Below are positions 51,081 through 60,112 of a DNA stretch of 64,000 bases, one piece after another. This DNA comes from Paenibacillus sp. J23TS9 (GTDB lineage Bacteria; Bacillota; Bacilli; Paenibacillales; Paenibacillaceae). The position numbers and the translations under genes were made by a program. The notes under the pieces are model-generated. The model made no database searches. It had not been told where the DNA came from and was given only the letters and a program-made list of their open reading frames with translations. The DNA is taken from the NCBI RefSeq assembly GCF_018403225.1, contig NZ_BOSG01000001.1, positions 2,046,001-2,110,000 on the forward strand, written 5' to 3'. Position 1 is the first letter of the stretch, and each line of letters starts with the position of its first letter.

Positions 51081-51971
51081 TTAGACAGCCTCCGTATCCT
51101 TCAATCTGCGGAAACGTACATTCACGAGAAGAATGCTGGCGAGAATCAGCGTGAGTCCAATCAGCAGGTTCAGCGATACATGTTCATTCAGGAACAACAC
51201 ACTTGTAAAAATGGAGACCAGTGGAATCAGAAACGTATAGGATCCAACCTTGCTCGCTTCTCCTTCGTGGATCAATTTGAAATAAACGAACCACCCGAGT
51301 GCAATGACGAATATAGCGATAAACACCGTGTCCGCAATAAAAGAAGAATTCCAGACTATGGCTGACCAGTCTTCCATCCCTGAACCCGCAACCAGCAGGA
51401 TAATGCCGCCAATTGTAATTTGCATCGCAGTGAGCCAGAGCGAATCCACTTTATGTCCAATCTTCTTAACATAAACGGTTCCAAGTGCCCATGTAACTGC
51501 GGTAATGATCGCTAGAACAATGCCGACCGGGGATATTTTGCCCGTAAGACCGCCTGCACTCATCGTAGCCACCCCCACAAAACCAATCATCAGACCAAGC
51601 ATTTTCTGCCGTGTCATGCTCTCCCCCAGCCATAGCCAGGAGAAGAGCCCCAGCAGCACCGGCTGCAAAAAGACGATGGCCGAGAATAATCCGGCTGGCG
51701 TATATTGAAGACCGATGGTTTGAACGCCATAGTACAGCACGATGCTAAGTAATGCAGACAAGACATATACTGGCCAGTTCCGGCGGAACTGCAGCTTTTT
51801 ATATCTCGGAAGAGCTACGATTACAAGCAGTAGACCGCCGATTAAAGCGCGGAGTCCAGCAAATAGCACGGGCGGTGTATATTGTAACGCGAACTTGGAC
51901 AAGGGCCAGTTAATTCCCCATACCAAAATAAGAAACACAAGAAGAAATATAGTTTTATTTTGCTGACGCAT
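51081..51971 (-). CDS. EamA family transporter (drug/metabolite exporter)
   Basis: 296 residues with ten membrane helices in two EamA repeats: IFLLVFLILVWGINWPLSKF and FAGLRALIGGLLLVIVAL in the first, GIVLAIITAVTWALGTVYVK and FLIPLVSIFTSVLFLNEHVS in the second. Members export metabolites or drugs; the substrate is not shown. Start ATG after AGGGAGTG. The start codon lies in one arm of a 13-bp inverted repeat whose other arm overlaps the -35 zone (51964-52038). Monocistronic. Confidence 0.88.
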   Translation of the reverse strand: MRQQNKTIFLLVFLILVWGINWPLSKFALQYTPPVLFAGLRALIGGLLLVIVALPRYKKLQFRRNWPVYVLSALLSIVLYYGVQTIGLQYTPAGLFSAIVFLQPVLLGLFSWLWLGESMTRQKMLGLMIGFVGVATMSAGGLTGKISPVGIVLAIITAVTWALGTVYVKKIGHKVDSLWLTAMQITIGGIILLVAGSGMEDWSAIVWNSSFIADTVFIAIFVIALGWFVYFKLIHEGEASKVGSYTFLIPLVSIFTSVLFLNEHVSLNLLIGLTLILASILLVNVRFRRLKDTEAV

Positions 51972-52038
51972 CTGACTTCACTCCCTGTAACGATCATAGA
52001 CATGGAGAAAATTATACGCTCATATGTCAGATGCGTCA
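51964..52038 (-). promoter_or_regulatory. EamA promoter bracketed by 13-bp inverted repeat
   Basis: TGACGCATCTGAC (51964-51976) and its exact complement GTCAGATGCGTCA (52026-52038). On the minus strand one arm covers ATGACG (a -35 candidate, 17 nt before TATAAT at 52015-52010) and the other covers the start codon. Suggests a paired operator. Confidence 0.55.
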
Positions 52039-52076
52039 TGTGTTTTTTCTGAAAGCGTTATTTACATACAGTCATT

Positions 52077-52997
52077 TTACTTCACTCCATTGTACACAAA
52101 GGCCTTGATAATATGGCGCTGCGACAGGAAAAACGCGACCAGAATCGGTGCCACAAGGATAAGGTTACCCGCCATTAAAATATTCCAGGTTCCCACGCCC
52201 TCTACCTCGCGTATCTTGGCAATACCGATAGGCAATGTCCTTGCAGCTTCATTGGTAGTCATGACAAGCGGCCAGAAGTAATCATTCCAATGCGCAATAA
52301 AACTGAACAATGCGAAAGTAACGAGTACGGGCTTCACCATAGGAACCATGATCCGGACAATGATTTTCCACTCTGCCGCCTGATCCAGTCTGGCCGCTTC
52401 CAGCAGTTCATCCGAAATCTGGCGGAACGCCTGCCTCAGCAGAAAGATCCCGAAGGCGCTCGATGCAAAAGGCAAAATGAGTCCCAGATGCGTATTCAGC
52501 AGCTTGAAGGCACTGAGCTCCAAATAGACCGGCAGGAAGATAAGCTGATTGGGTATCATGAGTGTGACCATAACAACGCCGAATAAAAAACCTGAACCGT
52601 TAAACTTATACCTTGCAAATGCATAAGAAGCCGGGATGATCGTCAGCATCTGCAGGATCAATATACTTACGGAAATCATAACGCTATTCGTTAAATAATG
52701 CAGGAACGGCCCCGTATTCCAGGCTTCAATGTAGTTGCTCCAGACGGGATGCTGCGGTATCCAGACCGGTGGAAAAATCATCGTCTCCGGCAGCGTCTTC
52801 AGCGATGTGGAGAGCATCCAGACAAAGGGCATTGCAAAAATTAATATCAAAAGCAAAAGCCCTGCAGAATTAAGCAGCCTTAGTATAAAAGTCACCAGTT
52901 TTCGCAAAAAAGCTTGTTTGGATCTGATCCCGATCAAAGGATTGCCTGCGGCAGATCCGATGGGGTGACCCTCCATTGTACGGTTTGCTGCTTTCAA
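52077..52997 (-). CDS. Carbohydrate ABC transporter permease, UgpE/MalG type
   Basis: 306 residues, six membrane helices, with the EAA loop LLEAARLDQAAEWKIIVRIM and the MalG-type ending IKAFVYNGVK. Start is TTG at 52997 with GAGGTGAGGCGAA just before it; ATG at 52976 has no site. It is the inner-membrane channel partner of the permease upstream (16 bp gap). Last gene of the Ugp-like importer operon. Confidence 0.9.
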   Translation of the reverse strand: MKAANRTMEGHPIGSAAGNPLIGIRSKQAFLRKLVTFILRLLNSAGLLLLILIFAMPFVWMLSTSLKTLPETMIFPPVWIPQHPVWSNYIEAWNTGPFLHYLTNSVMISVSILILQMLTIIPASYAFARYKFNGSGFLFGVVMVTLMIPNQLIFLPVYLELSAFKLLNTHLGLILPFASSAFGIFLLRQAFRQISDELLEAARLDQAAEWKIIVRIMVPMVKPVLVTFALFSFIAHWNDYFWPLVMTTNEAARTLPIGIAKIREVEGVGTWNILMAGNLILVAPILVAFFLSQRHIIKAFVYNGVK

Positions 52998-53013
52998 TTC
53001 GCCTCACCTCTTC

Positions 53014-53886
53014 CTAACGGTAATGAACCCGGTTCGATAGCAGTTTAAAATAGATAATAGTCAGAATCCCAACAATGCATAGCAGGATAACCCCCGCTGC
53101 GGATGCATACCCAATTTTGAAAAACCGGAAGCCGTACTCGTAAATGTAGTACACCAGTGTATTGGTCGAATTAACCGGACCGCCTTGGGTCATGATCGCG
53201 ATCGTTTCAAATACCTGAAAGGATCCGATCATGTTAATAATGACCAGAAAAAAGATCGTTGGCGACAGCATGGGCATAATCAGCTTGGTAAACGTTGTCC
53301 AGGGTCTGGAGCGGTCGAGGGAAGCTGCCTCATAGATATCTGCAGGAATGCTCTGCAAACCGGCAATGAAAACCAGCGTGTTATACCCTAGGCCTTTCCA
53401 TACGGCAACCATAACCAGCGAGATCAGCGACGTGCTCGGATGAGACAGCCACTGCAGCTTACCGAAACCGAACAGACCGATGACCCAGTTCAGCAGGCCA
53501 TATTCAGGATCCATCAGCCAGCTCCAGAGCAGCGAAATGGATACGAGCGAAATAATATGCGGACTAAATATCGCACCCTGTACGACTCCATAAAAGAAAT
53601 TCCCTCTGTTAAGCCACAGTGCCAGCAGCAGGGATAATCCCGTTGTTAACGTGACTGTCAAAATGGTATATAAGGTCGTATTCGTAAGCACCTGCCGAAA
53701 TTCCGGCTCGGTTAAAAGTTCCACAAAGTTTTGAATGCCTACGAATGCTTTCGTGGGGCTGACAAAGTTCCAATCGAACATACTCAAGTAAATCATGTAG
53801 AATATCGGGTAAATGAAAAACATTGAAAAGATAATGATGGCCGGGGCAACCATACTGTAAGGACGAAGCTTATGCCACACGGTCAT
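53014..53886 (-). CDS. Carbohydrate ABC transporter permease, UgpA/MalF type
   Basis: 290 residues, six membrane helices (MVAPAIIIFSMFFIYPIFYM first) and EAA loop IYEAASLDRSRPWTTFTKLI. The start overlaps the ATPase stop by 4 bp (ATGA), with GGAGG inside the ATPase end. Forms the channel with the UgpE-like protein. With the GlpP neighbour the likely cargo is glycerol-3-phosphate or a glycerophosphodiester, not proven. Confidence 0.9.
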   Translation of the reverse strand: MTVWHKLRPYSMVAPAIIIFSMFFIYPIFYMIYLSMFDWNFVSPTKAFVGIQNFVELLTEPEFRQVLTNTTLYTILTVTLTTGLSLLLALWLNRGNFFYGVVQGAIFSPHIISLVSISLLWSWLMDPEYGLLNWVIGLFGFGKLQWLSHPSTSLISLVMVAVWKGLGYNTLVFIAGLQSIPADIYEAASLDRSRPWTTFTKLIMPMLSPTIFFLVIINMIGSFQVFETIAIMTQGGPVNSTNTLVYYIYEYGFRFFKIGYASAAGVILLCIVGILTIIYFKLLSNRVHYR

Positions 53887-54956
53887 ACCAGAACGCCTCC
53901 AGCGACCAATTCCCTACCGGGTATCACGGCATCAAATACCCTGTCGCCATCCGAACTGAAATAGAAAAGCTGGTCATAGGGAACCACAACTTTCACATGA
54001 TTCGCTCCTTCCAGAGGCTTAAGGAACGTTTTGACGAAAAACAAGCCCGCCTGCGACCGGATCTGATAAATATTCTCTGCTCCCAAGCTTTCGCGGATAA
54101 GAATCTCACCTTGCAGAACAAGGCCCTCTGCCTGATCGTCAGGATTTAAGAGTCCTTGCTCCGGGCGAAAGCCTATGTATTCGACGGGACTTTCCGAGCG
54201 GACATCCAGTCCCTTCATATCCTGCAGCATCATCGTATTCATGGCCGGAGTTCCAATAAATTGGGCGGTGAATAGATTCTGAGGATTTTGATATAGCCTC
54301 ATGGGAGAATCTGCTTGCTGAATGACCCCTTTGTTCATCACGACGATTTCATCCCCCATCGACATGGCTTCCACCTGGTCATGTGTAACGTAGACAAAGG
54401 TGGTTCCCAGCCTTTTGTGAAGCTGAATCAGCTCCGTTCTCATCTGATTACGCAGCTTGGCATCCAGATTGGACAACGGTTCATCGAGAATAAACACCTT
54501 CGGTTTCTTGACCATCGCCCTTGCGAGCGCTACACGCTGGCGCTGCCCTCCAGAGAGGCTCTGCGGCTTCTTATCCAGGTATGGAGCAAGTCCAACAATC
54601 TCCGAAATATCCTTTACCAGCTTCTCACGCTCATTTCTTGAAACTCGCTTGTTCTTAAGACCAAATTCAATATTTCCACGTACCGTCATGGTAGGATATA
54701 AGGCATAATTTTGAAAAACCATGGCAACGTCTCGCAGCCCCGGAGGTGTGTCATTGACGCATCGATCATCAATCCAGATTTCACCGCTTGTTTGCTTCTC
54801 CAGACCAGCCACCATACGCAATGTGGTTGACTTTCCGCAGCCCGATGGCCCGACCAGAACAGTGAACGAACCGTCCTTGATATCCAGATTCAAGTTTTCA
54901 ATGATCATGTCATCCTTAAACTTCTTGCTGATCTGCTTCAGTTGGATTTGTGCCAT
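53883..54956 (-). CDS. ABC transporter ATP-binding protein, UgpC/MalK type
   Basis: 357 residues. Walker A GPSGCGKST, Q-loop VFQNYALYP, signature LSGGQRQRVALARAM, Walker B VFILDEPLSNLDAKL, H-loop VYVTHDQVEAMSM, and a C-terminal OB/TOBE domain (about 240-357; EYIGFRPEQG), as in MalK-type ATPases. Start after AAGGAGGAG. Its first 41 bp overlap the end of the HAD phosphatase gene. In Firmicutes one such ATPase may serve several sugar importers. Confidence 0.92.
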   Translation of the reverse strand: MAQIQLKQISKKFKDDMIIENLNLDIKDGSFTVLVGPSGCGKSTTLRMVAGLEKQTSGEIWIDDRCVNDTPPGLRDVAMVFQNYALYPTMTVRGNIEFGLKNKRVSRNEREKLVKDISEIVGLAPYLDKKPQSLSGGQRQRVALARAMVKKPKVFILDEPLSNLDAKLRNQMRTELIQLHKRLGTTFVYVTHDQVEAMSMGDEIVVMNKGVIQQADSPMRLYQNPQNLFTAQFIGTPAMNTMMLQDMKGLDVRSESPVEYIGFRPEQGLLNPDDQAEGLVLQGEILIRESLGAENIYQIRSQAGLFFVKTFLKPLEGANHVKVVVPYDQLFYFSSDGDRVFDAVIPGRELVAGGVLV

Positions 54957-55812
54957 CCGTTGTTCTCCTCCTTAGTTTGCTATCATTGACTGCCCGAATG
55001 AGCTGCTCTAATTCATCGAGAGTTGTCAGCCGTATGTCCCAGGATTCCGTATCATGGCTCACATAAGGGGATATGAAGCAGGTTCGGCCGCCCATTCTCT
55101 TGACCGGATACAGATCATTCCACGGATTGTCTCCAATCGACAGAATCTCATGGGCACCATACCCTTCCTCCAGCAGGGAGGACAGATAATTCTCCATCCC
55201 CGCCGGCTTTTCCGCCCCGCAAATCACTTCCTCAAAAATATGATGAATCTGCAAATAATTCAAAAATTCGATCCCTGACTCCAGATGCGTATTCGTCATT
55301 AGCACTTTTTTGCTCAGATCCAGCTCTTCTATGGCTTGAAACAATCCTCTGTGAGTGGCGAGCTGATGCGGGGCAATTAGCATTTCATTGCGCACCCTGT
55401 TGAAAGCGTGCTGCAGCTTATCATCCGGCAGTTTATAGTGCTGAGAGATTACAGCTGCAATGCCCCACGGGTCACCAATATGGACCAAATCCGGAGCGGG
55501 GATGGAGTCATATCTCTTCGCCGGATCTTGAATGGCATCCCCTTCCCATGTATAGCCCTTAATAGAGCCGTCCTCTAGCCGATTCAGTATCACGTGATCC
55601 CTGGAATGATAGAAATGACCGAAGCCAAAGGGATGTTCTCCAGTTAAAATGGCGTTTCCCGTCTTCACTGTTGACGCCGTATTTGCTTCATGCTCTGTTC
55701 CTTCCAGCAAATAACGGATATACCGCTCCATGAACGTATCGTCCTGGTACAACGTCCCGTCCATATCGAAAATAATGATTTTAATCTCCGCGAGCCAGTT
55801 GTTGTTTTTCAT
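54916..55812 (-). CDS. HAD family hydrolase in Ugp-like operon
   Basis: 298 residues. HAD motif I IIIFDMDGTLYQDD (Asp nucleophile), motif II VLMTNTH, motif III Lys in ICGAEKPAGM, motif IV LSIGDNPWNDLYP. A cap domain lies between I and II. Likely a phosphatase for a small phospho-compound brought in by the importer. It lies 14 bp after the binding-protein gene and overlaps the ATPase gene by 41 bp. Substrate is inferred from context only. Confidence 0.87.
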   Translation of the reverse strand: MKNNNWLAEIKIIIFDMDGTLYQDDTFMERYIRYLLEGTEHEANTASTVKTGNAILTGEHPFGFGHFYHSRDHVILNRLEDGSIKGYTWEGDAIQDPAKRYDSIPAPDLVHIGDPWGIAAVISQHYKLPDDKLQHAFNRVRNEMLIAPHQLATHRGLFQAIEELDLSKKVLMTNTHLESGIEFLNYLQIHHIFEEVICGAEKPAGMENYLSSLLEEGYGAHEILSIGDNPWNDLYPVKRMGGRTCFISPYVSHDTESWDIRLTTLDELEQLIRAVNDSKLRRRTTDGTNPTEADQQEV

Positions 55813-55826
55813 ATCTCGTATCCTTT

Positions 55827-57143
55827 CTATTTGCCCAGCAGCTTGTTCGCTTTCTCCGCCGCTTGATTCAGAGCATCCTGCGGAGTGGTCTTCGGATCAA
55901 TGATTGCCTTTTGTATCGCATCGGAAAGAATTTTGGCAATCTCCGGATAAGCATTCTCCATGGGACGTGGTCTTGCATATTCCAATTGATCCACAGCGAC
56001 TTTATATTGCGGATATTGCTTAAAATGCTCCTGCAGCTCTTCGCTCTCAACGGCTGAGGTACGCGTTGGCAAGTAGCCGACATGTTTATGCTGATAAATC
56101 GTATTTTCTTTGGAGGTCATCCATTTGATAAACTCCCAAGCTGCTTCCTTCTCTTCAGCCGTGCTTTTCGATGTCATCACGAGCTGACAGCCGCCTGTGG
56201 GAACCCCGTAATCCTTGTTTGCAGGCATAAATGCGGTTTGCAGTTCAAACCCGTTGCCATTGGCAATTTCCAGGCTTTCTGATACGCCCGCAGTCGATCC
56301 GAACTTGAAGGCGGATATTTGATTCGCCCAATCCTTGTTCGCGGAAGCACCTGCTTCATCGCCAACAGGCATTTTAATCAGCCCTTCGCTGGAGAGCTTC
56401 TTCCAAAACTCAACCGGAGCCATACCTGCCGCGTCGTTAAAAGCTGCCTTTTTGCCGTCATCGCTCAGCATCTGGCCACCGCTTTGAGCCACCAACGCTT
56501 CGTAATACCAGATGTCTACCGGAACAGTCATTCCAACCTTGCCTTTATCCTTCAGTACGCGGGAATATTGTTCCAGCTCCTCCCATGTCTTTGGACCGGC
56601 AGGATCAAGACCGGCATTTTTAAGCATGGTCACATTTTTATACATAATCGGTGTACTGCGCATAAAGGGCAGTCCGTACAGCTTGCTATCCACATAAGCA
56701 TTTCCCATCAGACCAGGGATGAAATCATCCAGCTTCAGCTGCGCTTTGTCTTTCTCTGCATAGGCCGTCAGTTCTTCCAGCATGCCGGAATGGGCGAACA
56801 CCCCCGTCGAGGCAATCTCCAGATCGGTTACTGCAGGAGCGTTGCCAGCGGCAAAAGCAGCCTGGACTTTGGCATGAAGATCATCATAACTGCCCTGATG
56901 CTCGGCCACGACTTCATATTTGTCCTGGGATTCGTTGAATGTCTTGACCATATGCTGCTTGGCTTCCTCAATCTTGTCTCCATAGGCGTACCAATACTTA
57001 ATAACGATTTTTTTTGATGACGCAGCCGCTTCAGCTTTCGCTTCGCTATTGGCGCTGTCTGTACCCCCACCTGAACCACAGCCTGCCAAAGCACCCACCA
57101 TCATAGCTGTAAGCGTAAGAGCCGTTAACTTTTTCTTTAACAT
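55827..57143 (-). CDS. ABC transporter substrate-binding lipoprotein, UgpB-like
   Basis: 438 residues from ATG at 57143, seven nt after GGAGG (the frame to 57194 runs into the leader hairpin). Lipobox GALAGC (C22) gives a lipid anchor. Family-1 binding protein: KIVIKYWYAYGDKIEEAKQH, VTDLEIASTGVFAHSGML, LYGLPFMRSTPIMYKN, WEFIKWMTSKEN and LEYARPRPMENAYPEI, close to UgpB-type proteins that bind glycerol-3-phosphate or glycerophosphocholine. First gene of the importer operon. A leader terminator at 57196-57252 lies before it, and GlpP is coded just upstream. Confidence 0.88.
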   Translation of the reverse strand: MLKKKLTALTLTAMMVGALAGCGSGGGTDSANSEAKAEAAASSKKIVIKYWYAYGDKIEEAKQHMVKTFNESQDKYEVVAEHQGSYDDLHAKVQAAFAAGNAPAVTDLEIASTGVFAHSGMLEELTAYAEKDKAQLKLDDFIPGLMGNAYVDSKLYGLPFMRSTPIMYKNVTMLKNAGLDPAGPKTWEELEQYSRVLKDKGKVGMTVPVDIWYYEALVAQSGGQMLSDDGKKAAFNDAAGMAPVEFWKKLSSEGLIKMPVGDEAGASANKDWANQISAFKFGSTAGVSESLEIANGNGFELQTAFMPANKDYGVPTGGCQLVMTSKSTAEEKEAAWEFIKWMTSKENTIYQHKHVGYLPTRTSAVESEELQEHFKQYPQYKVAVDQLEYARPRPMENAYPEIAKILSDAIQKAIIDPKTTPQDALNQAAEKANKLLGK

Positions 57144-57195
57144 ACCCATTCCTCCACTCTCTCTTTTGTGTAAACCCATCCCGGCAGGAAGCATG

Positions 57196-57252
57196 CAAAA
57201 AGAAACCTTAAACTACCGGGAACTAAAAGCGTTCGCAGCAGATAAGGTTTCT
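57196..57252 (-). terminator. Leader terminator, probable GlpP antitermination target
   Basis: Minus strand: AGAAACCTTA (57252-57243), 32-nt loop, TAAGGTTTCT (57210-57201), then TTTTG. It lies 53 nt before the binding-protein ATG and 83 nt after the glpP stop. GlpP with glycerol-3-phosphate prevents termination at such leaders in B. subtilis glp genes. Confidence 0.65.
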
Positions 57253-57334
57253 CCAAGGCTCCAACCGATTTATTTACTTGTCATTTAAAATGATAATAGA
57301 CAAATGTTAATTCTGATCCTGTACAATATTAAAA

Positions 57335-57940
57335 CTATATCAATTTTTGTTCTGCTTTCCCCCATAATTCAGGTCTTGAGGAAGAAATTGCGGATGCGCC
57401 ATGACTCAGACACTCCTCTGCATGGCAATGCTCGTACAATAAGCCTCCTGTTATTATTGGAACCGATGTGAATGACTTTACCTTGCGAATCATATCCGGA
57501 ATACGGGCAGGCATAAGCTCAATGATGTCCGGCTCTGTTTGTGACAGGCTCTTGGCGATATTATCCAATCCCTCGCTGTCGACAAGGAAGAAACGCTGTA
57601 CCGTAAGCAGCCCCATCTTCTTCGCGTTCTTCACCACATTGGTTTTGGTTGATATCACGCCAAACGGCTTGATGCTTTTCGCCAAGTAGTCAAGACCGTA
57701 ATGGTCTGTACTCAAGCCCCCAATTTTCTCCAAATGCATAAACACGGGCAGATTATGTTCCTTGAACACGTTGACATATTCTTTTACCACACCAATATGA
57801 CCCATTAGCAAAAAGACTCCGCTCAACTGATCCCGGTGCTTTAGTGCCAGCTCGATATGCCTTGGATCCTTAACGGAGGCAATTCGCTTATGTCTGGCCA
57901 GACCCGCGAAAAACACATCGGTCGTCATCATGTCATTCAT
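57335..57940 (-). CDS. glpP: Glycerol-3-phosphate responsive antiterminator GlpP
   Basis: 201 residues, the GlpP size. Family features: VFLLMGHIGVVKEYVNVFKE, MHLEKIGGLSTDHYGLDYLA, GVISTKTNVVKNAKKMGLL, TVQRFFLVDSEGLDNI, DIIELMPARIPDMI and ITGGLLYEHCHAEECLSHGA, ending ISSSRPELW. It is an RNA-binding TIM-barrel protein that binds glycerol-3-phosphate and stops transcription termination in leaders of glp genes. It lies 30 bp after the metallophosphoesterase and just before the hairpin leader of the importer. Start after GGAGGGGAGG. Confidence 0.92.
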   Translation of the reverse strand: MNDMMTTDVFFAGLARHKRIASVKDPRHIELALKHRDQLSGVFLLMGHIGVVKEYVNVFKEHNLPVFMHLEKIGGLSTDHYGLDYLAKSIKPFGVISTKTNVVKNAKKMGLLTVQRFFLVDSEGLDNIAKSLSQTEPDIIELMPARIPDMIRKVKSFTSVPIITGGLLYEHCHAEECLSHGASAISSSRPELWGKAEQKLI

Positions 57941-57970
57941 CTGCCTCCCCTCCGTTTCCTTGAGTCCATA

Positions 57971-58810
57971 TTAAAATATCGGAGCTTTTAACAACTGCAC
58001 TACCAGTTCGCGGTCTTCATCTTTTCCCCGGGCATTCAGCGTAGGTGAAAAATGCTTCATATGTTTGTGCAGAATCGGTGCGCTCTCAAGAACGATCGGA
58101 TCTGTGATATCTACAGCCGAAATTCGGATGGATTCTTCCCCGATGTCCACCAAACGGAAGCCTGGCTGATCAAGACATGCAGACAGCTGTACGAACGACC
58201 ACTCTTGCTGCTGAACAATGGAGTCCATGTGCGTATGACCATTGAAATAGATGCCAATTCCCTTGTTCTGGTTCAAAATATTCCACATATCAATACTCGG
58301 ATGAATGGAGCCTTTGTCTCTCTCGGAACCAGCTGTTGTGCGGTAGACCGGATGATGTCCAAAAACGAGCAGCGGTTTCTCTTTGGATGCAATGACCTTA
58401 TGTTCCAGCCACTCCAGCTGTTCAAAATCCAGCCAGCCTCCCCAATCCTTGAAATCCATTTCCTTGGCCGTATCAAGAAAAACCAAGACTGCTTCCTCGG
58501 TATCCAGCACATGGTACCGCTGTTGTCCCGTTAACTCCAGAACTTCGCGCCTTGTCTGTCCATAGAGATCATGGTTGCCCAGTACGTGGATGAACTGCTT
58601 GTCATGACGCTGCAGCAGCTCATAAATTTCCTCAAGCTCTGATGTTAGACCATAGTTGGTGAGATCTCCGAGTGAAATATACATATCCGCATCCAGATTC
58701 AGAAACTGCTCCAGCACATTTTGATAGAATGCTGCCTTAGCCTCAGGCAGCCCTGGAATCGTCGTATCAATCTCGTGATAATGCAAATCTCCTAATAATG
58801 CTAATTTCAT
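57971..58810 (-). CDS. Metallophosphoesterase
   Basis: 279 residues from ATG at 58810 (GGAGGAGAGAG upstream; the open frame to 58855 has none). Calcineurin-like metal motifs: LALLGDLHYHE, MYISLGDLTNYG, HVLGNHDLYG, VFGHHP and YFNGHTHMD. Family members cleave phosphodiesters such as cyclic nucleotides or glycerophosphodiesters. In an operon with glpP and the Ugp-like importer, a glycerophosphodiesterase role is plausible, so that imported diesters give glycerol-3-phosphate. Cytosolic, no signal. Confidence 0.87.
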   Translation of the reverse strand: MKLALLGDLHYHEIDTTIPGLPEAKAAFYQNVLEQFLNLDADMYISLGDLTNYGLTSELEEIYELLQRHDKQFIHVLGNHDLYGQTRREVLELTGQQRYHVLDTEEAVLVFLDTAKEMDFKDWGGWLDFEQLEWLEHKVIASKEKPLLVFGHHPVYRTTAGSERDKGSIHPSIDMWNILNQNKGIGIYFNGHTHMDSIVQQQEWSFVQLSACLDQPGFRLVDIGEESIRISAVDITDPIVLESAPILHKHMKHFSPTLNARGKDEDRELVVQLLKAPIF

Positions 58811-58935
58811 CAATCTCTCTCCTCCCGTTGATATGAAATATTTTCCTGCCTTCATTCATCATATAGACCGAGTATTATTTATCCGTTAATTACACGGTTG
58901 TGTTTTGTAAAAGAATAAGCAAATCTCCCATGCCC

Positions 58936-58968
58936 TAAAAAAAAAGAAAACGGCATCATGCCGTTTCC
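58936..58968 (-). terminator. Rho-independent terminator of acyl-CoA dehydrogenase-like gene
   Basis: AAACGGCAT-C-ATGCCGTTT; on the minus strand followed by a long T-rich run. It overlaps nothing coding. Confidence 0.85.
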
Positions 58969-58971
58969 CTT

Positions 58972-60018
58972 TTATCCACGCAAAAGCGCGTGCTGACATG
59001 CAGTTTGCAAATCTCTCCAAATCCGGTTCACATCCGTGTCTTCCATACATGCTGACAATCCCAGCATGGGAAACAGCCGCAAACCACAATCAAGCGAAGC
59101 TTTAGCTGCTGTGACACATTCACTTGAGATACGCTGCTCCATTTCTGGTGATAGCCTTCCCTTGTGTCCCAGCTCTTCCCAAGACTTGTCCAATACCATA
59201 TAGAATGCATCCTGTTGATGGGCGAACTCCTTCTTCTGCTCATCCAGCTTGGCAAGCACGCGCTCATTCCCCCGCGATCGAAGCTGTTCTTCAGCCGCTT
59301 CGAGAAAATGATCCGCGAGCCCCATAGCTACACCGGCAAATGAGGTCTGTGCAAACGGTAAAAACGGATATCTATACAGCAGCTCATCTTCATGGGAACG
59401 GAATTCAGTGAATGAAAAGGTCATTTCATCCGGTATAAAAGCATCGGTCACCACCATACTGTGACTTGCTGTAGCTTTAAGACCGAAGGTGTTCCAATCC
59501 TTTTGGATGCGAACCTGATCGGGCTGCATGATTAAAGTCACAAGCTCTGGTGTCTCTCCGGAATCCAGCCGGGTTTCTTCCTGATCGAGCACCGCGTTCG
59601 CTGTAAATGTTGTGGCGTGGGTCGAGCCGCTGCAGTACTTCCAGCGCCCGCTGACCATATATCCCCCATCAACTTTACGTGCCGTCCCCGTTGGTGCTCC
59701 GCTGCCCGCGATAACCGCATCCGAACTCGAAAAAACCTTACGCCCGATCTCCATAGTCATAAAAGGAGCAAAGTATCCGCCTCCTGCACCAATCGTTACG
59801 AGCCAGCCGAAGCTGCCGTCAATACGGGAACATTCCTGAAAGATGCGGATTGCTTCAGGCAGCGGTGTCATATTCCCATCCAGATCATCCGCCACAAACA
59901 AATGAAACAGCTTCTTATCATATATGTACTGGAGCGCTTCCGGTGTGATCACACCTTCACGCTCCATCTGTCCCGACTGCTCACGAATACTGATGATCTC
60001 CTGCTGCGTAAATCCCAT
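58972..60018 (-). CDS. Acyl-CoA dehydrogenase family protein (flavin monooxygenase-like)
   Basis: 348 residues. Acyl-CoA dehydrogenase fold: N-terminal helices (about 1-100; IFQECSRIDGSFGWLVTIGA), a beta domain (about 105-215; YMVSGRWKYCSGSTHATTFT; FGLKATASHSMVVTDAFIPD) and a C-terminal helix bundle (about 225-348). No clear catalytic Glu of dehydrogenases; the layout fits HsaA/DszC-type flavin-dependent hydroxylases. Substrate unknown. A stand-alone gene with its own terminator; no reductase partner nearby. Confidence 0.83.
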   Translation of the reverse strand: MGFTQQEIISIREQSGQMEREGVITPEALQYIYDKKLFHLFVADDLDGNMTPLPEAIRIFQECSRIDGSFGWLVTIGAGGGYFAPFMTMEIGRKVFSSSDAVIAGSGAPTGTARKVDGGYMVSGRWKYCSGSTHATTFTANAVLDQEETRLDSGETPELVTLIMQPDQVRIQKDWNTFGLKATASHSMVVTDAFIPDEMTFSFTEFRSHEDELLYRYPFLPFAQTSFAGVAMGLADHFLEAAEEQLRSRGNERVLAKLDEQKKEFAHQQDAFYMVLDKSWEELGHKGRLSPEMEQRISSECVTAAKASLDCGLRLFPMLGLSACMEDTDVNRIWRDLQTACQHALLRG

Positions 60019-60112
60019 GCTTCCACCGCTTTCCTCAATAGTATGTTTTCTTTATTTTAACATGAACGGGATCGCAGGCGGTTTCAAAAGTTACAAATCA
60101 TAAACAAACAGT

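Noticed and set aside
52026..52038. Reading the EamA inverted repeat as a sure RNA attenuator
   Set aside because: TATAAT at 52010-52015 lies between the arms, so the upstream arm is probably not transcribed; kept as an operator candidate.
56319..57017. 232-codon open frame antisense to the binding-protein gene
   Set aside because: Complete overlap with a clear lipoprotein gene; no start site support.
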